64,000 nt of DNA from an uncultured Flavobacteriaceae bacterium (GTDB taxonomy: Bacteria > Bacteroidota > Bacteroidia > Flavobacteriales > Flavobacteriaceae). The notes beneath the pieces are model-generated. The model was not told the origin of the DNA. It saw only the letters and a program-made list of their open reading frames with translations, and searched no databases. The stretch covers positions 62,001-126,000 of the forward strand of contig CANLVG010000013.1 in the NCBI GenBank assembly GCA_947494565.1, in the 5' to 3' direction. Of this stretch, positions 1 through 8,506 are shown in pieces; positions within the stretch are counted from its first letter, which is position 1; every line of letters begins with the position of its first letter. A program made the position numbers and the translations under genes.

Positions 1-2553
1 TATGATACTAAAGATCTAGTGCTTAATGTTAAAAAGCATTATAATAAGTCCAAACTTGAACTTGACTATTATGACAGGTTTTTAGAAGTCTTATGTGGTA
101 ATAGAGAATACCAAAAAGAAGCAATTCAAAGTGCTATTATTTATATTGCTTCTGGAGAGTATAAAAATATTCAAGACCTAGTAAAAGAAAATCATTTTGA
201 TAATCCTGAACTTAGGAAACGATACCCTGAGATAGATGATTATTATAAGAAGATACAATTGCCAGGGAAGCTTTCAGCTACAATTGATTTGGCAACTGGT
301 ACGGGTAAAAGTTATGTGATTTATGGTATCGCGCAAATTGCATTATCCTTGGGCTTAGTTGAAAAGGTTCTTATATTATGTCCGTCTAAAACAATTGAAA
401 AACAATTAAACAACAAATTTTTAGAATTACTGGCTGACTCTCCCCTAAAAGCCAGCCTACCAGAAAAAGGTGTGATTAATAACCCTCGTCTGGTTGATGG
501 AAATGTAACAGTTATTAAAGGAGATATTTGTATTGAAAATGTTCATGCTGTTTATGCTAGAACAGGTTCTTCAATAGAAGATAGTTTTAGTTTTCAAAAA
601 GGAAGAAGCACTCTAGTCCTAAACGATGAGAATCACCATATTTACAACAAGATTTCGGGAAACACGAATCAAGCCAAAAGCCTCAAAGTTTGGAAGCAAT
701 TCTTATTAGATAGTGCTTATGATTTTAAATATATTTTGGGTTTTACCGGCACAGCTTACATAGGTAATGATTATTTCAATGATGTTATTTACCACTATTC
801 ACTAAGAGACGCTGTTGATAATAGATTTACAAAATCTATTGATTATGTTTCAGAAGATGATAGTACCAATGAGGACCAAAGATTTCAAAAAATATATCAA
901 AATCACAAAGACAATTCTATTAGATATAAAAATTTGAAGCCACTAACTATTTTGGTAACTAATAACATTAAAAATGCAAAGCGCTTGGAAACAAGGTTAG
1001 TTGAATTTTTAGCTGAGGAAGAAAAGATATCTGATGAAAATATTAGGGATACCAAGGTTATGACTGTAACATCAGACAAAGAACATGAGCATAATTTAAT
1101 AAGATTAGAAGATGTCGATAGCTCAGATTCAACAGTTGAATGGATTGTATCAGTATCAATGTTAACTGAAGGGTGGGATGTAAAAAATGTTTTCCAAATT
1201 GTTCCCATGGAAGAAAGGGCTTTTAATTCTAAACTGTTAATAGCTCAGGTTTTAGGAAGAGGCTTAAGAGTTCCTCCCGAGTATCCAATAGGTGCCGAGG
1301 TAAAAGTATTTAATCATCATTCTTGGAGCAGTAAAATTAAAGGACTTGTAGATGAAATATTAGAAGTTGAAATGCGTCTTGAAAGTCTAGCTCTTAATAA
1401 TGGAGCTAGAAGTAAGTATCATTTTGACTTATATAATATTGATTATTCTAAAGTTGAGAAAGTTGTTGAAAATACAAGTAAAAAAAAGGAATTTAATTAC
1501 AAAGACTATATAACCCTCGAATCATCGGTTGCGGAAATTAAACAGGAAACCACCTATACCAATTTGGCTAGTGAAACCAAGATTAAAGAGTATAATATCA
1601 AGCACAGAATGACTCCTGTTAAAGAAATTGTTGATAAAATATATCATGAGTTTAAGACTAGAGAATGGGAAGGTGTGACACTCAAATTATCAGAAGGGCA
1701 ATACACAAAGAATTCGCTACCTCCGAGAATAGAAATAGAAAATCTGATAAAACGTTCGATGGAGCGTGTTGGTTTAGATGGTAAAGAACTTAATGAAAAG
1801 AACAAAAGATATATCTTTTCTGCGTTTAATACTTTATTAAGAAAAAAGAATAAATCGATTGACCTAGTTCGTACAGCGAAAAAACCTTTTAAATTATCTA
1901 CAAACCAGAGAGTTCGCGAAAGTCTTGCAATTGGCAACCTTAGAATAAATTCTTCTGTTTTTTATTCAGACCAATATAAAAAAGAAATTGATGACCAAGA
2001 TGTTGTAAATATTCTTACTGATATTATAGAGGACGGTCAAATGCCAAAACAAGCAGAGAAAGAAGTAAACTCATATGATTTTAAAACCCCTGTAGATATT
2101 GTTTTTGTTACTGGAAGCCCTGAAAGAAAATTCATTGAAAAACTTGTTAGGAATGAAAATGCTAAGGTTATTGATTCTTGGTTAAAATCAACAAACCAAA
2201 GTTTCTATTCTATCGATTACTCCATAACAACGAAGTCCGGGAATCATACTAAACAAGCGAAATTCAATCCCGATTTCTTCTTGCATAAAAAGCTAGAAGA
2301 TATTGAATGTATTGTAGTTGTAGAGATTAAAGATGATAAAGATTATTCAGATATTAATAGAGCGAAGTTTAAATGGGCCACGAAACACTTTTCGGAATTA
2401 AACAAACAACTAAAAGAAAGTAAAATTAGTCAAAAGTATTTCTTTCATTTTCTCAGTCCCGAAAACTATGATGAGTTTTTTGAATATGCGAAAAATGGAA
2501 AATTATTGGAAGGGAAATACATTAGTAATCTAGATAAGGAATTAAACGCATAA
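1..2553 (+). CDS. Type III restriction endonuclease Res-like subunit (5'-partial)
   Basis: Superfamily 2 helicase fused to a nuclease, as in the Res subunit of type III restriction-modification systems, which translocates on DNA and cuts it. Counting from the GTG codon at 19, I see Walker A ATGTGKS near residue 92, a Walker B variant DENHH near 203, motif III GFTGTAY near 241 and motif VI QVLGRGLRV near 410. A C-terminal PD-(D/E)xK-type site (NPDFF near 750, VEIKDD near 767) would be the nuclease. The frame stays open to base 1, so the GTG at 19 is probably internal and the true start lies outside the window. The expected Mod methyltransferase is not in view. The gene is visibly more AT-rich than the genes from 2958 on, which suggests horizontal acquisition. 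Defence role inferred from family. Confidence 0.85.
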   Translation, partial: YDTKDLVLNVKKHYNKSKLELDYYDRFLEVLCGNREYQKEAIQSAIIYIASGEYKNIQDLVKENHFDNPELRKRYPEIDDYYKKIQLPGKLSATIDLATGTGKSYVIYGIAQIALSLGLVEKVLILCPSKTIEKQLNNKFLELLADSPLKASLPEKGVINNPRLVDGNVTVIKGDICIENVHAVYARTGSSIEDSFSFQKGRSTLVLNDENHHIYNKISGNTNQAKSLKVWKQFLLDSAYDFKYILGFTGTAYIGNDYFNDVIYHYSLRDAVDNRFTKSIDYVSEDDSTNEDQRFQKIYQNHKDNSIRYKNLKPLTILVTNNIKNAKRLETRLVEFLAEEEKISDENIRDTKVMTVTSDKEHEHNLIRLEDVDSSDSTVEWIVSVSMLTEGWDVKNVFQIVPMEERAFNSKLLIAQVLGRGLRVPPEYPIGAEVKVFNHHSWSSKIKGLVDEILEVEMRLESLALNNGARSKYHFDLYNIDYSKVEKVVENTSKKKEFNYKDYITLESSVAEIKQETTYTNLASETKIKEYNIKHRMTPVKEIVDKIYHEFKTREWEGVTLKLSEGQYTKNSLPPRIEIENLIKRSMERVGLDGKELNEKNKRYIFSAFNTLLRKKNKSIDLVRTAKKPFKLSTNQRVRESLAIGNLRINSSVFYSDQYKKEIDDQDVVNILTDIIEDGQMPKQAEKEVNSYDFKTPVDIVFVTGSPERKFIEKLVRNENAKVIDSWLKSTNQSFYSIDYSITTKSGNHTKQAKFNPDFFLHKKLEDIECIVVVEIKDDKDYSDINRAKFKWATKHFSELNKQLKESKISQKYFFHFLSPENYDEFFEYAKNGKLLEGKYISNLDKELNA

Positions 2554-2957
2554 ACTTAAGGCCTTTCCACACACATTACACTCCCCTCCTTTCGTCGGCT
2601 CATATAATAAGTGTTCCATTGCCCTGTCCCTTTAAGAAGAAAGTTTGTAGAGAAAAACATTAAGTGACAATTTTTCAAAACTCTTTACATTACGCCTGTC
2701 GGAAGAATAATGAAATCAGCTGTTCAACTCCCTAAAATCTATTTCAAATAAACTGTACTCTTCACAAAATCCGCTTTTGGTAAAGAGTTTCGACAGCTCA
2801 ATTAAAAAAGTCAAATTCTGGTTGGGTTTTCCTGTTTTTAGCCATTTTGAATGTGACGGGAAATCCTGAATTAGTCACGCTAGAACGAAAATGCTCAAAA
2901 TGGACCTCAGGCTACCATCAAACGTACCTTATGCGAATCCACGACAGCCATTCCGCT
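2554..2957. other. Intergenic gap with nested inverted repeat
   Basis: Gap of about 400 bases between the restriction gene and the epimerase. Besides the decayed frame described separately, it contains a nested palindrome: CCATTTTGA at 2842-2850 pairs with TCAAAATGG at 2895-2903, and inside it GTGAC (2853-2857) pairs with GTCAC (2874-2878). There is no T-tract that would make it a standard terminator. It marks the composition change between the AT-rich left end and the rest. Confidence 0.4.
2632..2874 (-). pseudogene. Decayed small reading frame with an internal TGA
   Basis: On the minus strand one frame runs open for 52 codons (2874 to 2719), meets a TGA at 2716-2718, then continues in the same frame for 27 codons to a TAA at 2632-2634. 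The translation looks protein-like on both sides of the stop (for example ELSKLFTKSGFCEEYSLFEI before, and NVKSFEKLSLNVFLYKL after), as if a Trp codon had become TGA. There is no start codon I would trust. I do not recognise the family. It sits in the gap next to the AT-rich restriction gene and may be a relic of the same mobile region. Low confidence; it could be chance. Confidence 0.3.
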
Positions 2958-3689
2958 TCAATCACGTTTCAACCTAAAAAGTTCAAAGGCATCGGCTTTT
3001 GGCGCATACCCCACTTTGGTGATGGCTTCGGTTATCGCCAGCCTTTTGTAGCGATTATCAGAGATGGCGTTCAAGACTTCATATTGAATACCTTCGGTCT
3101 CGATACATCCGACCAAGAGCTGATTTAGGTCATCGGGGTGAAGGAAGGCACTGAGATCGCGGGCATTCATTTCAGTAAAATCTTCCGGAAATTCATAGGC
3201 GCCGATCCGCAAGCAAATGGCGGAAATCCCTTTATTGTAGGCATAATAGGCCGCCAAGGCTTCTCCGAAACACTTTGAGACCCCATAGGTGTTTTTCGGC
3301 TTCACCACCATATTTTCGGTGACCTGCACGTCGGTCGGGTAGCTTTCTATGGTTTGGGCACTGCTGGCAAAAATTACCCGTTTACATCCGGCTGTTGCCG
3401 CTGCCTTAAATAGGTGTTGGGTCGTTTTTATATTCGTTTCCAACAGCGCATCGGATTCCGAAACGGGGTCGACGATACCCGCCAGATGGAGTACCGTATC
3501 GATTCCCTCACATAGTTTTTCGCAAAGGGCGTAATCCATTAAATCCGCTTGAACAGTCGTGACATTCCCCGGAAAAGCAGCATCATTCGTGGCCAGATCG
3601 GCAATCTTGATGTCATATGCCGTATGGAAGTTCGTTGTGAAATAGCTGCCTATTTTCCCCAAGCCTCCTGTTATCAAAATTTTTCTCAT
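2958..3689 (-). CDS. NAD-dependent epimerase/dehydratase, uronate dehydrogenase-like
   Basis: Extended short-chain dehydrogenase with an N-terminal Rossmann motif GGLGKIG (residues 8-14) and the catalytic pair YGVSK (Tyr135, Lys139), with serines at 109-110. At 243 residues it is short for a sugar epimerase, and the stretch YGVSKCFGE followed by LRIGAY resembles uronate dehydrogenases, which oxidise galacturonate or glucuronate to the aldarolactone with NAD+. Cytoplasmic: no signal peptide. It precedes no obvious uronate operon here; downstream on the same strand there is nothing but the gap. Family call is firm, the exact substrate is inferred from overall similarity only. Confidence 0.8.
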   Translation of the reverse strand: MRKILITGGLGKIGSYFTTNFHTAYDIKIADLATNDAAFPGNVTTVQADLMDYALCEKLCEGIDTVLHLAGIVDPVSESDALLETNIKTTQHLFKAAATAGCKRVIFASSAQTIESYPTDVQVTENMVVKPKNTYGVSKCFGEALAAYYAYNKGISAICLRIGAYEFPEDFTEMNARDLSAFLHPDDLNQLLVGCIETEGIQYEVLNAISDNRYKRLAITEAITKVGYAPKADAFELFRLKRD

Positions 3690-3822
3690 CCGTGTTCCGC
3701 TTCGTTTAGGTCTTTCAAAGGAAAACTAAAATGGCAGGAATATCAACTCCGAACACCACTATTTCAGAATCCCGAAAAAGTTGGGTTTGACCATCCTATG
3801 GGCCGCTCCCTTTTATAGCACC

Positions 3823-6210
3823 TCAAAACCTTCGATTTTCTTCTTCCCCAGAGGATTTGCGCTGGTAATTCGACTGCTTTAATTTTCCGAAATTATAGGT
3901 CGCCACAAACCGAAAGTATTGGGTATTGTTGATCCTATCGAACAAAATCAAGGTGTTGCCTAGATTATAGTCTCCATCGGGCTTGTTGGTCTGAAAGATA
4001 TCATTGGCCACCAGTTGCAGTTTTAAGGTGTTCTCGAAGAAGTCCGTTTCCAACCCTAGGGTAATCTCCGCCTGATTTTTTCTAGCGTAGATGCCATCGT
4101 AGCGATTGCTTAGGTACCAAACGATGCATTGCAAGCGCAAACCTTCGAATAAGGAGAATTTATTGTTCGTATACAGATAGGCTTGAGGCCTGGTCTTCCG
4201 AAAACCGAAGGACGATCGGGCATCGATCAATTTGTTATAGCTTAGGGTAGCCGAATTCATGGAGGTCCACCAATTGGTATTGATTGGCAAACTCAAGCTG
4301 GCAAAGACATCGTGTTGTCTGGTGCCATTAAAAGACTGTAGCACATAGGTTTTGGGGTCTTCTCCTTGTATCGCCCCTCCGACCAAGGGGTCGATGGTAT
4401 AATTGTACCCCACCTTCACCACGTATTTTTTGGTACTTATCCCCGTTTCAAGGGCGTATATTTTTTCCGGGATCAAGTTCGGGTTCCCTTGAATGGAGGT
4501 AAAGGCATCTTGATAAATGATCGTTGGGTTCAGCGATTGGTACGACACCCGCGCTATTCTCGAGGATAACGCGGCAAACCACGCTTTTTTGTCATCCAGA
4601 TCGATGCCCAAGGTCGCACTCGGAAACAGATTGAAGTACCGATCTTCTATGACCTCGGTAGCATCCGGGGCCAGGTCATAGCGGGTCAATTCGCTTCGAA
4701 GACCGAAACTGTACTTGAGTTTATCCGATGGGTTTCTTTTGTAATTGATGTATGCGGCATAAATCTGTTCGTTGTATTCAAAATCTCGGGATAGGCCTTC
4801 ATCCAAGGTGAAATCGATCGTATTCTGCGAGACCAAGAAATCGGAAAAGGAGGTATTGCTCACACTGCCGAATTTGATTCCCGTTTCCAATTGGTCCTGT
4901 TTTGAAAATACTTTGGTCACATCAAATTGGGCGCTCAAAATCGGAATTTCACGGTTGACCAGGTTCTTCAATGTTCGGTCAGCGCGTTGCCCCTCACGTA
5001 CCGATTCTTCATTGATCACATCATCTATAAGCGTTCTGTAGCGAGAATATTGGGCGCCGAGGTACAGCGATGTGCCCAACGTATCCAAGGCTTGCCCATA
5101 GTTGAGAACGAACGCATGCTGGGTGGTGCGGTCATCTTTATTGACCACACTTTCAAACTGTTCGAGTGCCCCATTGAAGGTGATGGTGTTGTTGCTGCTT
5201 TCCGTACCGCCCAGCTTATTGGTAAGCCCATTATAGGCGATGGAAAAATAGCTGTCCGCGTCAAAATTGTATTGTAGCCCGATGCCGTAATTACCAAAAT
5301 ACTCTTGGTCCCAGACCCAGTCGGTGGTGATATCCGAATTGAAAAAATCGCCTTCCGTTGCCCTATTCCGCGTGGTATTCAATAGAAAACGATAGGCCCC
5401 GAGTTGCATTCCATAATTTCCGGTTACCGAAAGCTTCTGTTTTCTGTAATCCAAACTCAACGTGGTACTGGTATTCGTTGGTGAAAATTCAGAAACGCTA
5501 AGGTTTTGCATCAGTGTGCCCTTTACGCCTTCCATTGCCGCTGTTCTTGTACTAATATGGATGACCGCCTGCCCTTCGGCATCATACTTGGCGGAGGGGT
5601 TCGATATGATTTCAATCGTCTTTATTTCAGAGGCCTGAATGTTCGCTAACTGTTCGCTCAAAATACGCTGCCCGTTCAAATAGATAATGGCCGCCCCTTT
5701 ACCGAAAATGGAAATTCCGTCGTCCTCCACAATGACATTTGGCGAACGCGACAGGATTTCCTGAACGGAATTACTGGTCGCCAGTATCGTATTTTCCACA
5801 TTGACCTGTACCGTTCCGTCAGCCCTGGTCTCGAAGAGGGGCAGATTTGCGACCAGAACAACTTCTTCCAATTCGTTCAGGGCTTTCGCTACCACGATAT
5901 CACCCAAGTCGATTTCCGCATCACCTTCATAATGTACCGTTAGCAAGGTGTCTAGGAACTCCAATGAAGTGAGCTTCAAGAGCACTTCTTCGCTATTCAA
6001 ATTCGAGAGCTCAAACCTTCCATCGAAAAAACTGGTGCCCGCGATAATGGTCGAATCCTGAGGGGATATCACCAAAGCGTTTCCTAACTTCACCTGAGCA
6101 TCCGCATCGATAACCCTACCTGAAATCGACTGGATCCGCTGTGCGTGGGCCATGGTTTGAATGAAAAGAAAGAGTAGAATGAATAGGGTAGTTTTTAACG
6201 AATCGTTCAT
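3823..6210 (-). CDS. TonB-dependent receptor, outer-membrane beta-barrel family
   Basis: Signal peptide (MNDSLKTTLFILLFLFIQ, cleavage near AHAQ), then a carboxypeptidase-regulatory-like beta-sandwich (about residues 20-110), a plug-like region with the motif IEIISNPSAKYDAEGQAVI, and a long barrel ending in Phe. This is the Bacteroidota outer-membrane barrel family (OMP_b-brl_3 type) rather than SusC. It probably imports or binds a TonB-dependent ligand. The reading frame extends eight codons upstream to a TTG, but the ATG at 6208-6210 gives the normal signal peptide and is chosen. It is transcribed divergently from a LytS/LytTR pair starting at 6412, an arrangement repeated near 29-32 kb, so that pair is the likely regulator. 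Ligand unknown. Confidence 0.88.
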   Translation of the reverse strand: MNDSLKTTLFILLFLFIQTMAHAQRIQSISGRVIDADAQVKLGNALVISPQDSTIIAGTSFFDGRFELSNLNSEEVLLKLTSLEFLDTLLTVHYEGDAEIDLGDIVVAKALNELEEVVLVANLPLFETRADGTVQVNVENTILATSNSVQEILSRSPNVIVEDDGISIFGKGAAIIYLNGQRILSEQLANIQASEIKTIEIISNPSAKYDAEGQAVIHISTRTAAMEGVKGTLMQNLSVSEFSPTNTSTTLSLDYRKQKLSVTGNYGMQLGAYRFLLNTTRNRATEGDFFNSDITTDWVWDQEYFGNYGIGLQYNFDADSYFSIAYNGLTNKLGGTESSNNTITFNGALEQFESVVNKDDRTTQHAFVLNYGQALDTLGTSLYLGAQYSRYRTLIDDVINEESVREGQRADRTLKNLVNREIPILSAQFDVTKVFSKQDQLETGIKFGSVSNTSFSDFLVSQNTIDFTLDEGLSRDFEYNEQIYAAYINYKRNPSDKLKYSFGLRSELTRYDLAPDATEVIEDRYFNLFPSATLGIDLDDKKAWFAALSSRIARVSYQSLNPTIIYQDAFTSIQGNPNLIPEKIYALETGISTKKYVVKVGYNYTIDPLVGGAIQGEDPKTYVLQSFNGTRQHDVFASLSLPINTNWWTSMNSATLSYNKLIDARSSFGFRKTRPQAYLYTNNKFSLFEGLRLQCIVWYLSNRYDGIYARKNQAEITLGLETDFFENTLKLQLVANDIFQTNKPDGDYNLGNTLILFDRINNTQYFRFVATYNFGKLKQSNYQRKSSGEEENRRF

Positions 6211-6411
6211 GACAACTACGGTTTGTTTCTTCAAAACTACCTTTGGAGTCCCCTGGTTTTTCGGAAAGTAGACGAACTTCCGACTTTCGTATATGGAGGC
6301 TACATTTGGTATTCATAGCCCATTTTCACCCATTCGTCTACCGCCTTGCCCGTTTTGTAGACAATAGGTTCCGAACGGCCTAATAAAGATTATTTTTATC
6401 ATTTTGCGACG
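6211..6411. promoter_or_regulatory. Divergent promoter region with repeated GTCTAC element
   Basis: The 200 bases between the TonB receptor and the kinase gene hold TTCGTCTAC at 6333-6341, the same 9-mer on the minus strand at 6268-6276, and ATTGTCTAC on the minus strand at 6357-6365. A TTTGTCTAC occurs at 30016-30024 in the equivalent gap of the second receptor/kinase module. These could be binding sites for the LytTR regulators. I found no clean 21-bp-spaced direct repeat here, so the call is tentative. Confidence 0.35.
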
Positions 6412-7482
6412 ATGAGACAACTGCTTGCCTATTTCGAAAACCCGGTCTTAAAACACGTACTGTTTTGGGTCATGGTGTACCTGTACTTCGTGCTATCGGT
6501 AAACAACATCAGTAGTTTTGGGGGGTACCGGTTTCTCTTCGAATCGTATGGGGTTATTGTCGTCGTGCAGATGATCACGGCCTATGTCTGTATCTACTGG
6601 TTGATCCCAAAATTTCTGAACCAGAAAAAGACCGGACTTTTTATCTGGTGGATGTTCGTATTGCTGGCGGTCCTATTTGCGGTGTACCAGGCCGTTAAGA
6701 CCTACTATTTTGATGTGGAATACTTTGACACCTACAACGAGGTACAACGCCAATACGCGGTAGAATCCTATGGGAAACGATTGACCTATTTTTCGGTTTT
6801 TCTGAGTAAGATCATCTTGTACCTCACCCCAACCGCCCTGTTGTTAATGGCCCGTTTTTATAAGAACCAAAAGAAGTTCTTGCAATTAAATGAGCAGAAA
6901 AAGATAGCGGAATTGACCGCCTTACGGAATCAACTCAATCCACATTTCTTGTTCAACACCTTAAACAACCTCTACTCCCTAGCACTGGATAAGTCGGATA
7001 AAACCCCGGAAGTCATTGAGCGCCTTTCCGATATCCTAGATTACATTCTATATCGTTGCAAGGATGATTATGTTCCTGTTCAAAAAGAAATCGAATTGAT
7101 CGAAAACTATCTTTCCTTGGAAAAGGTACGCTATGGGGAACGCGTTTCGGTCCAGTTTGCACATGCGATCCCTATTGAGGTGAACATCGCTCCGTTACTA
7201 CTATTGACTTTCGTAGAAAACGCCTTTAAACATGGGGTGGTACAAGAGTTGGGAAGCGCGGAAATCAACATATCATTAACCATGGATACCAAAAATGTAC
7301 TATTTTCAGTATCCAACTCAAAACCCAGTACTGCCATTGAAAAAACAATGGAAAAAGGGGAGCCGCTGGGGCTCAAAAATGTCATACAGCAATTAGACCT
7401 GTTATACCCTAATGCGTATGAACTGACCCATGATGACCAAAAGAGCAGCTATACCGTTGTGCTAAAGCTAGAACAAAAATGA
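6412..7482 (+). CDS. LytS-family sensor histidine kinase (module A)
   Basis: Membrane sensor kinase of the His_kinase (PF06580) type. About four hydrophobic helices occupy residues 15-150, a short linker follows, then the phosphoacceptor motif QLNPHFLFNTLNNLY with His178 and the ATP-binding N-box ENAFKHG with its Asn near 270. There is no separate periplasmic sensor domain; the membrane part itself is the input. The stop overlaps the start of the next gene (ATGA, 7479-7482), so kinase and LytTR regulator are translationally coupled. It lies divergent from a TonB receptor. It resembles the kinase at 30120 in length, layout and the LNEQKK(I/T)AEL linker, so the two are probably paralogues. Confidence 0.92.
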   Translation: MRQLLAYFENPVLKHVLFWVMVYLYFVLSVNNISSFGGYRFLFESYGVIVVVQMITAYVCIYWLIPKFLNQKKTGLFIWWMFVLLAVLFAVYQAVKTYYFDVEYFDTYNEVQRQYAVESYGKRLTYFSVFLSKIILYLTPTALLLMARFYKNQKKFLQLNEQKKIAELTALRNQLNPHFLFNTLNNLYSLALDKSDKTPEVIERLSDILDYILYRCKDDYVPVQKEIELIENYLSLEKVRYGERVSVQFAHAIPIEVNIAPLLLLTFVENAFKHGVVQELGSAEINISLTMDTKNVLFSVSNSKPSTAIEKTMEKGEPLGLKNVIQQLDLLYPNAYELTHDDQKSSYTVVLKLEQK

Positions 7483-8180
7483 AGTATCGATGCATCATAG
7501 TCGATGACGAGGAACTTGCGAGAAACCTGATTCAAAAACATTTGGCGCAGTTAGATGATTTTGAATTGGTCGCCAATTGTGCCAGTGCCATCGAGGCCAA
7601 TACGGTTCTTAAAAACGAAAAAGTAGACCTCCTATTTTTGGATATCGAAATGCCCGTTCTCAAGGGAACGGATTTTCTCAAAAATCTACTACACCAACCC
7701 AAGGTCATTTTCACTACCGCCTATCGCGATTTTGCCTTGGAGGGGTTTGAATTGAACGCGGTGGACTATCTCTTGAAACCCATTTCCTTTGCCCGTTTTT
7801 TCAAGGGAATCGAAAAGTTTCTAGAGCAGACCCCTTCACCGACCGCTCCGGTCAACACTAGGGAGGAACGTAAAATCGATTCCATTTTTGTACGCAAAGA
7901 CAGAAAACAGGTCAAGCTCTTATTTGCCGATATCCTCTATATCGAAAGTGTGAAGGATTACGTAAAGATCATCACGGAAAAGGAGACGCACCTGACCAAG
8001 TACAGCCTTTCCGCTTTTCAGGATTCTTTGGATGATCGATTTATCAGGACCCATCGTTCGTACCTTGTTAACTTGACTAAAATAACGGCCTATACGAACC
8101 ATGATGTCGAAATCGGAACATTTGAAGTGCCTATCGGGGATAGTTATCGCGCAGCGGTACTGGACGCGCTACGGCATTGA
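7479..8180 (+). CDS. LytTR response regulator (module A)
   Basis: Receiver domain with acidic pocket VDDEE (residues 8-12), phosphoacceptor Asp55 in LFLDIEMP, and the conserved Lys in DYLLKP. It is followed from about residue 130 by a LytTR DNA-binding domain with the RTHRSYLVNL signature. It is the cognate partner of the kinase ending at 7482, whose stop it overlaps by four bases. LytTR regulators of this kind bind pairs of direct repeats; the divergent TonB receptor promoter is the obvious candidate target by position. Confidence 0.92.
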   Translation: MKYRCIIVDDEELARNLIQKHLAQLDDFELVANCASAIEANTVLKNEKVDLLFLDIEMPVLKGTDFLKNLLHQPKVIFTTAYRDFALEGFELNAVDYLLKPISFARFFKGIEKFLEQTPSPTAPVNTREERKIDSIFVRKDRKQVKLLFADILYIESVKDYVKIITEKETHLTKYSLSAFQDSLDDRFIRTHRSYLVNLTKITAYTNHDVEIGTFEVPIGDSYRAAVLDALRH

Positions 8181-8353
8181 AAAAGAGGTGTGTTTTTCCA
8201 TAATCCGTTCTGCTAGGGATCATTTGAACGGTCTTCTCAATCGGACATTTTACGAAAGTGTTTTAATGAAATTGCCAACACTCCTTTAAAGGTTCGTTCT
8301 TGATTTCTTAGCGTAGATTCCCTTTTCGCTTGCCGACGAATAGCCCTCTTCGA

Positions 8354-8390
8354 CCATTTACTGTTGTCATACGACCACTTACTAGTTTGG
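8354..8390 (+). promoter_or_regulatory. Predicted LytTR operator (direct repeat, 21-bp period)
   Basis: CCATTTACT at 8354-8362 and CCACTTACT at 8375-8383 are 9-bp direct repeats separated by 12 bp; the second copy extends to CCACTTACTAGTTTGG. The same bipartite element recurs at 11271-11307. Two 9-bp repeats with a 12-bp spacer is the geometry established for LytTR regulators such as AgrA and ComE. It lies about 56 bp upstream of the likely -33 box of the TPR-kinase/LytTR operon, which suggests autoregulation by the regulator at 10504. Confidence 0.6.
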
Positions 8391-8445
8391 GCAATTACAA
8401 TCCATTTAGATGGCTGATATTCAATCTTTAAAGTTATTTTCTTGA

Positions 8446-8475
8446 TTTGCATTGAATGGAAATTCATTACATTTA
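8446..8475 (+). promoter_or_regulatory. Putative Bacteroidota sigma-A promoter for TPR-kinase operon
   Basis: TTTG at 8446-8449 and TACATTTA at 8468-8475, separated by 18 bp, fit the Bacteroidota promoter pattern (TTTG near -33, TAnnTTTG-like near -7), with one mismatch in the last base. The box ends 31 bases before the ATG at 8507. The rest of the gap 8181-8506 holds the operator described above and nothing else I can identify. Confidence 0.5.
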
Positions 8476-8506
8476 GAGAAGCTTCCCCCTAACTAAAGCG
8501 ATTGCC

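Noticed and set aside
1-2553. Complete type III restriction-modification locus
   Set aside because: Only the Res-like gene is in view and it is cut by the window edge; no methyltransferase can be claimed.
2847-3128. 93-codon plus-strand frame overlapping the epimerase
   Set aside because: Shadow of the epimerase gene on the other strand.
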